A DNA stretch of 5,516 nt, from positions 1 to 5,516 of the forward strand of contig WTAG01000615.1 in the NCBI GenBank assembly GCA_013139755.1, given 5' to 3'. This stretch comes from Methylomarinum sp. GTDB lineage: Bacteria; Pseudomonadota; Gammaproteobacteria; Methylococcales; Methylomonadaceae. The position numbers were made by a program, and so were the translations under genes. The notes below the pieces were generated by a model, which worked only from the letters and a program-made list of their open reading frames with translations, had not been told where the DNA came from and made no database searches. This document shows, in pieces, positions 1 through 5,516 of this stretch (its first letter is position 1; each line of letters begins with the position of its first letter).

Positions 1-900
1 AGAGTTGTTTCTGGGATTGTGAGGCCGCTGGAATGTGAATATATTGATATGGAGGTAAGTAGTGCAGGTATGTATCAATTAGAAAGTGATAAAGAAGTAT
101 TTATTGGTACAGTTGGTATTATTAGAGATATTACAGACAGGAAAATTGCTGAACAAAATTTACAAAAGGCAAAACAAAAAGCGGTACAGGCAAATAATGC
201 AAAATCAGCATTTTTATCTAAAATGAGCCATGAGTTACGCACGCCTTTAAATGCTATTTTAGGTTTTTCCAAATTAATGATGACCGATATAAAAGAACCA
301 TTGACGGATGATCAAAGTGAATCGGCAGTACAAATTAATCAGGCTGGACAGCATTTGTTGGAGCTAATTAATGAAATATTAGATTTGTCTTCTATAGAAG
401 CAGGTAAGTTAAGTTTAGAAATAGAACACTACTCTTCTAATGATTTCTTGACTGAATGTGCCGGTATGGTCGAAGTTATTGCAGCAGAGCATAATATTGA
501 TTTTACTTATCAAGACGAATTAAACGATGACTCAATACTTGTTGCAGTCGATTTAAAACGGATAAGACAAGTTGTATTTAATTTGTTATCGAATGCTATC
601 AAGTACAACAAAGAAAACGGAAGTGTTACTCTTACAAACTCATGTATTAATAACGAACAATTAATAATATCAATTGCAGATACTGGCGTGGGAATGACGG
701 CTGAATTTGAAAAGGATGTATTTCAACCTTTTTCCAGAGCAAATCATACACACAAAATTGAAGGGACCGGCATAGGGCTTGCGATTACTAAACAATTGGT
801 TGAGTCGATGAATGGACGAATTCAGTTTGAAACAGAGCTTGGTAAAGGCTCTGTTTTTACTGTTCATTTACCTGTTGTTTCTGATGCTTCAGATCACTAA
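1..900 (+). CDS. PAS sensor histidine kinase, C-terminal part (5' truncated by window edge)
   Basis: The frame is open from base 1, so the gene starts left of the window; the GTG at 19 is not a real start. Residue numbers here count from that GTG. The first ~40 residues look like the end of a PAS domain with its PAC motif (GIIRDITDRK, 33-42), followed by a helical linker rich in A, K and Q. The HisKA dimerisation domain follows, with H-box SHELRTP and phospho-acceptor His71 (bases 229-231). The HATPase_c domain has an N-box with Asn192 (NLLSNAIKY), a G1 box DTGVGM (221-226), an F-box FQPF (235-238) and a G2 box GTGIGLAI (249-256). All catalytic motifs are intact, so it should autophosphorylate. 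It ends shortly after the ATPase domain, at tandem TAA TAA, with no receiver domain at the C-terminus. Any sensor, membrane or receiver portion upstream is unseen. The gap to the next gene is 17 nt, which suggests cotranscription with the chemosensory genes. The signal and the cognate regulator cannot be named. Confidence 0.93.
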   Translation, partial: RVVSGIVRPLECEYIDMEVSSAGMYQLESDKEVFIGTVGIIRDITDRKIAEQNLQKAKQKAVQANNAKSAFLSKMSHELRTPLNAILGFSKLMMTDIKEPLTDDQSESAVQINQAGQHLLELINEILDLSSIEAGKLSLEIEHYSSNDFLTECAGMVEVIAAEHNIDFTYQDELNDDSILVAVDLKRIRQVVFNLLSNAIKYNKENGSVTLTNSCINNEQLIISIADTGVGMTAEFEKDVFQPFSRANHTHKIEGTGIGLAITKQLVESMNGRIQFETELGKGSVFTVHLPVVSDASDH

Positions 901-917
901 TAACTGAAATTATTACG

Positions 918-1439
918 ATGGCAGCAGCAACCTTAAGTTCTTTTTCTCATCCTTTTCAGAGAACGGTTAAATATCTACAGTTGCAAGCACAGGGCGTTTT
1001 ATGTGCGATAGAGCTTAAGCGGGTTGAAAGAATTGTATCGTTAATGGCACTAAACCCCGTGCCCTCTGCACCTGATTATTTAGTCGGTGTTTTTGATTAT
1101 CATGGATTTATTGTTCCTGTCATCGATTTATCGTTGCGCATAGGGCAAACAAGCGCTGTCACTTACGATATCAATAGTAGTGTGGTTTTATGTGAAACCA
1201 TGAGTGAAGATACTCTCGTCGGCTTAATTGTTACTGACGTAGGCGATGTTATTGAGTTAAAAAATAGTGAGCTACAATTGTTATCTGAGTTTTCGGATAA
1301 ACAATCGCCTTTGTATGCTTGTTATAAACAAGCTTCTCCGATTTGTTTTTTATTAGACTCAGATATATTACTCGATAGCAGTCTATCTGATGTTGAAGCA
1401 ATGCTACCGAAAGAAATCAGACAAATAATTGAAAAATAA
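918..1439 (+). CDS. cheW: CheW-like adaptor protein, first copy (WspB-position)
   Basis: This 173-residue protein is a single CheW domain from about residue 16 to 155. The family signature is clear: VKYLQLQAQGVLCAIELKRV, then VPSAPDYLVGVFDYHGFIVPVIDLSLRIG split over residues 48-76, then the second sub-barrel VVLCETM...LVGLIVTDVGDVIEL (89-114). CheW proteins are cytoplasmic scaffolds linking chemoreceptor tips to the P5 domain of CheA. The strongly conserved NLRG turn (Arg62 in E. coli CheW) reads DYHG here, with His62 replacing the arginine. The ATG at 918 is the first in-frame start after the upstream kinase; no Shine-Dalgarno sequence is visible, so translation may depend on coupling. A cheR gene follows 15 nt downstream. 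Its place just before CheR-TPR matches wspB of Wsp operons. The CheW family call is firm; equivalence to WspB rests on gene order only. Confidence 0.9.
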   Translation: MAAATLSSFSHPFQRTVKYLQLQAQGVLCAIELKRVERIVSLMALNPVPSAPDYLVGVFDYHGFIVPVIDLSLRIGQTSAVTYDINSSVVLCETMSEDTLVGLIVTDVGDVIELKNSELQLLSEFSDKQSPLYACYKQASPICFLLDSDILLDSSLSDVEAMLPKEIRQIIEK

Positions 1440-1454
1440 TCCATAAACCTCTAT

Positions 1455-2924
1455 ATGCTTTTAGATGACCATGTTGTTTTATCTTCCCTAACAGAAAGAC
1501 ATTTTCTTGATTTTTTTAGTAAAGAATACGGACTCAATATTCATGATCATCAACTGGATAATTTAAGGGAGGCGATTAAATTAACCTGTATTAATCATGA
1601 TTATTTAGAACCTGAAATTTTATTGCAAAAAATCATTAGCGAGCCATTTTGCCAAGAGCGTTTGTTTCTGATTGAAAAAACAACCATAGATGAGAGTTAT
1701 TTCTTTAGAGATGAGTTTCAAATAGACTTTTTACGCAATGAATTTTTACCTAAACTGATTGAACAAAAAAGAAGTTTAGCTGATAAACAAATACGTATCT
1801 GGAGTGCAGGCTGTTCTACTGGGCAAGAAATTTACTCCCTAACTATTTTATTACATCAGCTGTTACCCGATTATGACAGCTGGAATCTGCATTTAATTGG
1901 AACGGATATAAATTATCAATCGTTAAACCAGGCTAAAGAGGCTGAGTACAATGCTTGGGGAATACGAACTAATACTGACTTTATCAACAATAGCGGGTAT
2001 TTTAGCTGCCTAGCTGAAGATCGTTATGTGGTGAATGATTTTATTAAAGATAAAGTTAAATTTTCCTATCTAAACTTAGCCGAAGAAACGTTTCCTTCCA
2101 TCATGCAAGGCATTTGTGCATTAGACTTAATTCTTTGTCGGAATGTATTTATCTATTTTGATTCAGTCACCATAAAAAAAACCTGTCATAAATTTTTTGA
2201 TTCGCTAAATGTTGATGGTATTTTGATGCTTTCTGTTACAGACCCATTAAATTTATCATGTGATTTATTCACAACAGAACAGAGTGGTGATGTTTTTTAT
2301 TTTAAGAAAAAAACAGTAGCCTTATCGTATGATGATCCTATTGTTGTGGAAAACAAAAATAACAACAAATTGTTAGCAGCTGATAAGGTTATTCCTCAGG
2401 CTGATTTAAGCAATATTAAACAATCCATAATAAATGCAATGGCAATAGCTGATTGGCAATCTGCACTTATCCTGGCAGAAAAGGCTCTATTGGTTTATGA
2501 AGCCGAAGCCGAATTGTATCAATTTAAAGCTAAATGTTTGACTAATCTGGGTAAAATGGCGGAAGCGAGGGTGGCATGTGAACAAAGTATTCACTACGAC
2601 TCGGTTGAGGCTCACAGTTACCTTTTATATGGTTTGATTTTAATGCAACTTGGAATGCTCGTTGATGCAGAAAAAGCTTTTAGGCAAACGATTTTTTTAA
2701 ACTATGCTTTTATGGAAGCGCATTATCAATTGGGACAAGTACTGTTATATAAAGGACAAAAGAAAGACGCAATCAAATCAATTCAAAATGCATTAGCTAT
2801 TGCCGCTCAAGAAAAACCAGAACGCCCCATCCATAATGTAATTTCTTTGACCTATTCCAGTTTTTCTGAAGTGATGAGAAATGAGCTAGAGTTGATTGAA
2901 AAAGGGGAGGTATCGCATGGGTGA
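1455..2924 (+). CDS. cheR: CheR-type chemoreceptor glutamate methyltransferase with C-terminal TPR repeats (WspC-like)
   Basis: The protein has 489 residues, against about 275-290 for a classical CheR; the extra length is a TPR extension. CheR transfers methyl groups from S-adenosylmethionine to receptor glutamates to set adaptation. An N-terminal helical region (about 1-75) leads to the family motif SYFFRDEFQ (81-89). SAM-binding motif I is IWSAGCSTGQEIYS (115-128), followed by the acidic motif IGTDIN (148-153) and ILCRNVFIYFD (226-236), which corresponds to the canonical CRNVxIYF. A variable linker (about 286-320) precedes at least three TPR-like helix pairs at about 352-382, 386-416 and 421-451, with A/G/Y spacing typical of TPRs; a degenerate fourth may lie at 323-350. 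TPR-bearing CheR proteins are known as WspC and FrzF types, where the repeats mediate protein contacts. The chosen ATG has no obvious Shine-Dalgarno. The last 8 nt overlap the start of the next gene. All methyltransferase motifs appear intact. Confidence 0.93.
   Translation: MLLDDHVVLSSLTERHFLDFFSKEYGLNIHDHQLDNLREAIKLTCINHDYLEPEILLQKIISEPFCQERLFLIEKTTIDESYFFRDEFQIDFLRNEFLPKLIEQKRSLADKQIRIWSAGCSTGQEIYSLTILLHQLLPDYDSWNLHLIGTDINYQSLNQAKEAEYNAWGIRTNTDFINNSGYFSCLAEDRYVVNDFIKDKVKFSYLNLAEETFPSIMQGICALDLILCRNVFIYFDSVTIKKTCHKFFDSLNVDGILMLSVTDPLNLSCDLFTTEQSGDVFYFKKKTVALSYDDPIVVENKNNNKLLAADKVIPQADLSNIKQSIINAMAIADWQSALILAEKALLVYEAEAELYQFKAKCLTNLGKMAEARVACEQSIHYDSVEAHSYLLYGLILMQLGMLVDAEKAFRQTIFLNYAFMEAHYQLGQVLLYKGQKKDAIKSIQNALAIAAQEKPERPIHNVISLTYSSFSEVMRNELELIEKGEVSHG
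2904..2910 (+). promoter_or_regulatory. Strong Shine-Dalgarno deciding the start of the second cheW
   Basis: GGGGAGG lies inside the 3' end of cheR, 6 nt before the ATG at 2917. This favours ATG 2917 over the in-frame TTG at 2896, which would place the GGGGAGG inside the coding sequence and add seven residues (LKKGRYR) unrelated to the CheW fold. It is the only strong ribosome binding site among the gene starts in the window. Confidence 0.85.
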
Positions 2925-3471
2925 GCAAGCAATCCCGGCAAAAGAATTAATGCCGAACTCAGCGCAAACGACTCAAATACTTAAAAGCCGAGCAGAAAAA
3001 TTAGCACAGCCTTATATAGTTGAAAATGAGACAGAAAAAGAACTGTTTTTTCTGCAATTTAAGCTTAATGATGATGCTTTATATGGTGTCCCTCAAACTA
3101 TGCTAGATGAAGTCATTGATACAGAGCACTTGACTCGCTTGAATTGGTTGCCACCTTTTATTGCTGGTGTTATCAATTGGAAAGGTAAGGTTTTATCTGT
3201 TTTAGATACTAATTACCTCTGTTCTGAAATGAATATGGAACGAGTAGCAGCAAAATATACAATTGTTGTGGTTACAAATGGCGAGAAGAAAGTTGGCCTA
3301 ATGGTTAATGAAATTGATGAGTTTTTTAGCTATAAAAAAGCAGATTTAAAAACCAGCTTACAAAGCCCTATAAAATTTAATAAGGATTATTTCTTAGGTT
3401 TATTGAATGATTCGGTGGTTATATTGAATATAGATATGGTACTTACTGATTTAGCACTTGAAATAAAATAG
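2917..3471 (+). CDS. cheW: CheW-like adaptor protein, second copy (WspD-position), overlapping cheR
   Basis: With the ATG at 2917 the product has 184 residues. An N-terminal extension of about 40 residues includes ILKSRAEKLAQP (21-32), an amphipathic 'L-x-x-RA-x-x-LA' stretch of the kind seen ahead of the fold in many CheW paralogues of alternative chemosensory systems. The CheW domain follows from about 43: LFFLQFKLNDDALYGVP, then LPPFIAGVINWKGKVLSVLD (78-97), then the second half YTIVVVTNGEKKVGLMVNEI (114-133). Like the first CheW it lacks the arginine of the NLRG turn, reading NWKG (87-90). It should be cytoplasmic and bridge the receptor and the CheA-like kinase. The start overlaps the cheR stop by 8 nt, which allows translational coupling, and the receptor gene begins 19 nt downstream. 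Its position after CheR-TPR matches wspD. The two CheWs are clearly divergent in sequence, so they are not a recent duplication. Confidence 0.9.
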   Translation: MGEQAIPAKELMPNSAQTTQILKSRAEKLAQPYIVENETEKELFFLQFKLNDDALYGVPQTMLDEVIDTEHLTRLNWLPPFIAGVINWKGKVLSVLDTNYLCSEMNMERVAAKYTIVVVTNGEKKVGLMVNEIDEFFSYKKADLKTSLQSPIKFNKDYFLGLLNDSVVILNIDMVLTDLALEIK

Positions 3472-3490
3472 CAAATATTTTGGCAAAATT

Positions 3491-5035
3491 ATGATTAATG
3501 AAATGAATTCTTTATTGACAGTTATGAAGCTTACGACCGAAGAGAGGCTGGAGCGCTTAAGATATGTCAATTTAACCGAAAAAGACTGCCGAATTCTGAA
3601 AGCATTTGAACCTGTTATTAAAAAACATGCAGATGAAATTGTTGATACCTTTTATGACAACATCAGTTTGTACCCAGATTTATTAAAAGTTATAGATAGT
3701 GCAGGGTCTAATGTTGAACGATTAAAACAAACTCAAAAACGCTATTTAATTGAGCTGTTTTGTGGGGAGTATGGGGATGCATATTTTGATAATCAATTAA
3801 GAATTGGTGCTATCCATAAAAAAATTGGTCTTACGCCTCGTTGGTATCTTGGTGGCTATAGTGTTTATTTGCAATTGATTAATCCTTTGGTGTTAAAAAA
3901 GTATTGGTACAGTTCGCGTAAAGCACTGAAATTGTTGGCGGCTGTGAATAAAATCATCTTTATTGATTCGCAGCTTGCTATTGATACTTATGTCTATGCA
4001 TTAGTTGATGATGTTAAGAATGTCAGTACCTCAAAGCATGAAATAGAAGATAAGGTTGCCTTATATAAAACATTTATTGGTAAAGTGAGTGAGGGGGACT
4101 TAAGTCAACAAATTGAAATTACTGGGAGTGATGATTTAGCATCTTTAGGTGAACAAATTAATAATATGGTGAGTAAGCTTGCTCATATAACAGGTGAGGT
4201 TTCTGCTGTTGGTAATACCGTGACTGAAACTATTTATAAATTAAATAGCTCAGTCGCCACACAATCAAGTGGTGCAAGCCAACAAGCATCTGCGGTGAAT
4301 GAAACAACCACAACGCTTGAAGAAATAAGGGCAACATCACAGCAGACACAATCGAAAGCACAGACATTAGGAACGGTTGCTGAAAGCATTCGAGTTGAAG
4401 GTGAAAATGGTATAGAAGCCGTTTTTCAAGTCATTGAGTTCATGCAAGAGATAAGAGAGCGTGTCAACAGTATTTCACAAACTATTTTGACCTTAAGTGA
4501 AAAAACCCAACAAATTGGTAATATCAATAATGTGATTGCTAATTTAACCCATCAATCAAAAATGTTAGCACTTAATGCTTCAATAGAAGCGGCTAAAGCA
4601 GGTGATGCAGGTAAGGGGTTTGCGGTTGTTGCTACCGAAGTTAAAGATTTAGCTGAGCAATCTCAACAATCAACGGAGCAAGTCCATAATATTTTGCGTG
4701 ACATTCAATTGGCAACAGATCGTGCGGTTATGGCGACTGAGCAAGGTGCTAAAGGTGTTGATCAAGGTGAAGTGTTGGTAAAAAATACCGGCGAAATCAT
4801 GCAGAAATTGAATGATGTCATCAATGAGGCGGTGATAGCAAGCCAGCAAATTGTCGCGGCGGTGCGACAGGAAGGTGCTGGCATTTCTCAAGTTTCAGTG
4901 GCTATGAGTCAAATTAACAAAGTGACTTCACAATTTGTGTCAGCAGCAGAACAAACCAATGCAGTGTCTAATGATTTAACCCAGATATCTGACAAGTTGC
5001 AAAAAACATTAAGTGTATACAAAAGTCGTTTGTAA
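3491..5035 (+). CDS. Soluble globin-coupled methyl-accepting chemotaxis protein (HemAT-like heme sensor)
   Basis: This 514-residue receptor has no transmembrane segment or signal peptide, so it should be cytoplasmic. Residues about 10-175 form a protoglobin/globin-coupled sensor domain. Visible hallmarks are VDTFYDNI (51-58), VERLKQTQKRYLIELFCGEY (75-94) and RIGAIHKKIGLTPRWYLGGY (104-123). His109 is the expected proximal heme ligand, and Tyr55 may be the distal-pocket (B10) tyrosine. A HAMP-like stretch (about 188-236, with GDLSQQIEITGSDDLASLGEQ) leads into the MCP coiled-coil hairpin, whose tip lies around 351-377 (MLALNASIEAAKAGDAGKGF, 358-377). By-eye alignment to E. coli Tsr gives F373 to His354, N376 to Lys357, E385 to Glu366, R388 to Lys369 and E391 to Asp372. 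TT-TL-EE-IR-AT (273-282) fits the methylation-site consensus. The C-terminus (VYKSRL) has no NWETF-like CheR tether. HemAT proteins sense O2; other gases are possible. The Shine-Dalgarno is poor, and ATG 3503 or 3524 are alternative starts without better support. Confidence 0.93.
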   Translation: MINEMNSLLTVMKLTTEERLERLRYVNLTEKDCRILKAFEPVIKKHADEIVDTFYDNISLYPDLLKVIDSAGSNVERLKQTQKRYLIELFCGEYGDAYFDNQLRIGAIHKKIGLTPRWYLGGYSVYLQLINPLVLKKYWYSSRKALKLLAAVNKIIFIDSQLAIDTYVYALVDDVKNVSTSKHEIEDKVALYKTFIGKVSEGDLSQQIEITGSDDLASLGEQINNMVSKLAHITGEVSAVGNTVTETIYKLNSSVATQSSGASQQASAVNETTTTLEEIRATSQQTQSKAQTLGTVAESIRVEGENGIEAVFQVIEFMQEIRERVNSISQTILTLSEKTQQIGNINNVIANLTHQSKMLALNASIEAAKAGDAGKGFAVVATEVKDLAEQSQQSTEQVHNILRDIQLATDRAVMATEQGAKGVDQGEVLVKNTGEIMQKLNDVINEAVIASQQIVAAVRQEGAGISQVSVAMSQINKVTSQFVSAAEQTNAVSNDLTQISDKLQKTLSVYKSRL

Positions 5036-5056
5036 TAATGTCTATATGAGATTTAA

Positions 5057-5516
5057 ATGGCACTTGATGAGGCTTTAATAAAACAATTATTGGTCGTTTT
5101 TGAAGTTGAACTTGTTGAACAGATTCAACTGATGACGACCGGCATACTTGCGCTTGAAAAAGCAGGTAATGAGGATGCTAAAAAGAATCTTGAGGATATC
5201 TTACGTGCTGCACATACCATAAAAGGTGCGGCAAGAGGCGTTGGACAAAAAGATATTGTAGAGGTAGTGCATCGATTAGAGTCTATTGTTAGTGCATTAG
5301 CTAAAGGTGTTATTCAACAGACCCGTACAGTGCTTGATTTATTGCTTGACGCTTTGGATCGTATTCAGGATATTTTTTTTTCCCAGCTAAATAATCAAAA
5401 TTATCTATTTGATTTTAATGAACTGTTAATTAATCTGGATGCTTGCTTAAATAATATTGAAGCTGATCCTGTAGGTCTTGATGTTGAATCTATTGAAACG
5501 GTAGACAGTCAGTCGA
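5057..5516 (+). CDS. cheA: CheA-type chemosensory histidine kinase, N-terminal Hpt part (3' truncated; WspE-like)
   Basis: The ATG at 5057 opens a frame that runs to the right edge without a stop (153 full codons), 21 nt after the receptor gene. A weak GAG (5048-5050) sits 6 nt before the start. Residues 1 to about 110 form an Hpt (P1) domain: an opening acidic helix (LLVVFEVELVEQIQLMTTGI, 11-30), then LRAAHTIKGAARGVG (49-63) with phospho-acceptor His53 (bases 5213-5215), then VVHRLESIVSALAKG (70-84). The HxxKGAAR form, in place of the HSIKGG of classical CheA, is common in WspE-like and other hybrid CheA-receiver proteins. The kinase core, CheW-like P5 domain and any receiver domain would lie beyond the window. 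The tail (about 125-153) is acidic and probably begins the linker after P1. It should take phosphate on His53 under control of the receptor and CheW proteins encoded just upstream. The Hpt and CheA calls are well supported by context; the hybrid architecture is inferred. Confidence 0.88.
   Translation, partial: MALDEALIKQLLVVFEVELVEQIQLMTTGILALEKAGNEDAKKNLEDILRAAHTIKGAARGVGQKDIVEVVHRLESIVSALAKGVIQQTRTVLDLLLDALDRIQDIFFSQLNNQNYLFDFNELLINLDACLNNIEADPVGLDVESIETVDSQS

Noticed and set aside
50..72. GGAGGT at 51-56 ahead of an in-frame ATG at 70, as a possible start of a shorter kinase
   Set aside because: The spacing (13 nt) is too long for a good ribosome binding site, and the residues before the ATG continue the PAS fold in the same open frame to the window edge, so an internal start would cut the domain.
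75..272. Minus-strand open frame of 65 codons
   Set aside because: Lies wholly antisense to the PAS/HisKA region of the histidine kinase, whose motifs are intact on the + strand; the product shows no recognisable domain.
670..867. Minus-strand open frame of 65 codons
   Set aside because: Antisense to the HATPase G1-G2 region of the kinase; low-complexity product without recognisable features.
2896..2916. TTG at 2896 as start of the second cheW
   Set aside because: The GGGGAGG ribosome binding site lies after it and is ideally placed for ATG 2917; the seven extra residues have no CheW character.
3941..4030. Hydrophobic stretch of the receptor (about residues 147-175) as a possible membrane segment
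   Set aside because: It contains charged residues (K154, D159, D165, D173, D174) and fits the last helix of the globin domain; no signal or second membrane segment is present.
4670..4891. Minus-strand open frame of 73 codons
   Set aside because: Antisense to the C-terminal arm of the MCP hairpin, a repetitive coiled-coil region that tends to leave open antisense frames; no domain or credible start context.
5036..5056. ATG at 5038 and terminator-like signal between the receptor and cheA
   Set aside because: The ATG at 5038 meets a stop after three codons, and the 21-nt gap contains no inverted repeat or T-run that could act as a terminator.

Overview
The window is an AT-rich (roughly mid-30s % G+C by eye), densely coding stretch, all on the + strand. 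It looks like the middle of one chemosensory operon. Five gene junctions are either 15-21 nt gaps or an 8-nt overlap, so there is no room for internal promoters or terminators, and nothing longer than 21 nt is non-coding. Protein style and gene types suggest a Gram-negative bacterium, most likely a low-GC gammaproteobacterium. That assignment is an inference, and the window has no rRNA or marker gene to confirm it.

Layout: (1) 1-900, the C-terminal part of a PAS-type sensor histidine kinase whose start lies left of the window; (2) 918-1439, a first CheW-like adaptor; (3) 1455-2924, a CheR methyltransferase with a C-terminal TPR extension; (4) 2917-3471, a second CheW-like adaptor that overlaps cheR and has the only strong ribosome binding site in the window; (5) 3491-5035, a soluble chemoreceptor with an N-terminal globin-coupled sensor domain carrying the expected heme-ligand histidine, then a HAMP-like region and an MCP signalling hairpin; (6) 5057 to the right edge, the first 153 residues of a CheA-type kinase, starting with an Hpt domain of the HxxKGAAR type.

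The order CheW / CheR-TPR / CheW / CheA follows wspB-wspC-wspD-wspE of the Wsp ('alternative cellular function') chemosensory systems. The membrane receptor WspA is absent from its usual first place. A cytoplasmic heme-globin receptor sits just before cheA instead. The simplest model is that a diatomic gas (O2, possibly NO or CO) bound at the globin heme changes the MCP hairpin. The two CheW proteins couple the hairpin to the CheA-like kinase, and CheR-TPR (with a CheB expected downstream) tunes the receptor by methylation. The output should be encoded to the right of the window, for example a CheB and a response regulator such as a diguanylate cyclase, but it is not visible here. The upstream PAS histidine kinase could be a second input or an output partner; its role cannot be settled from this window.
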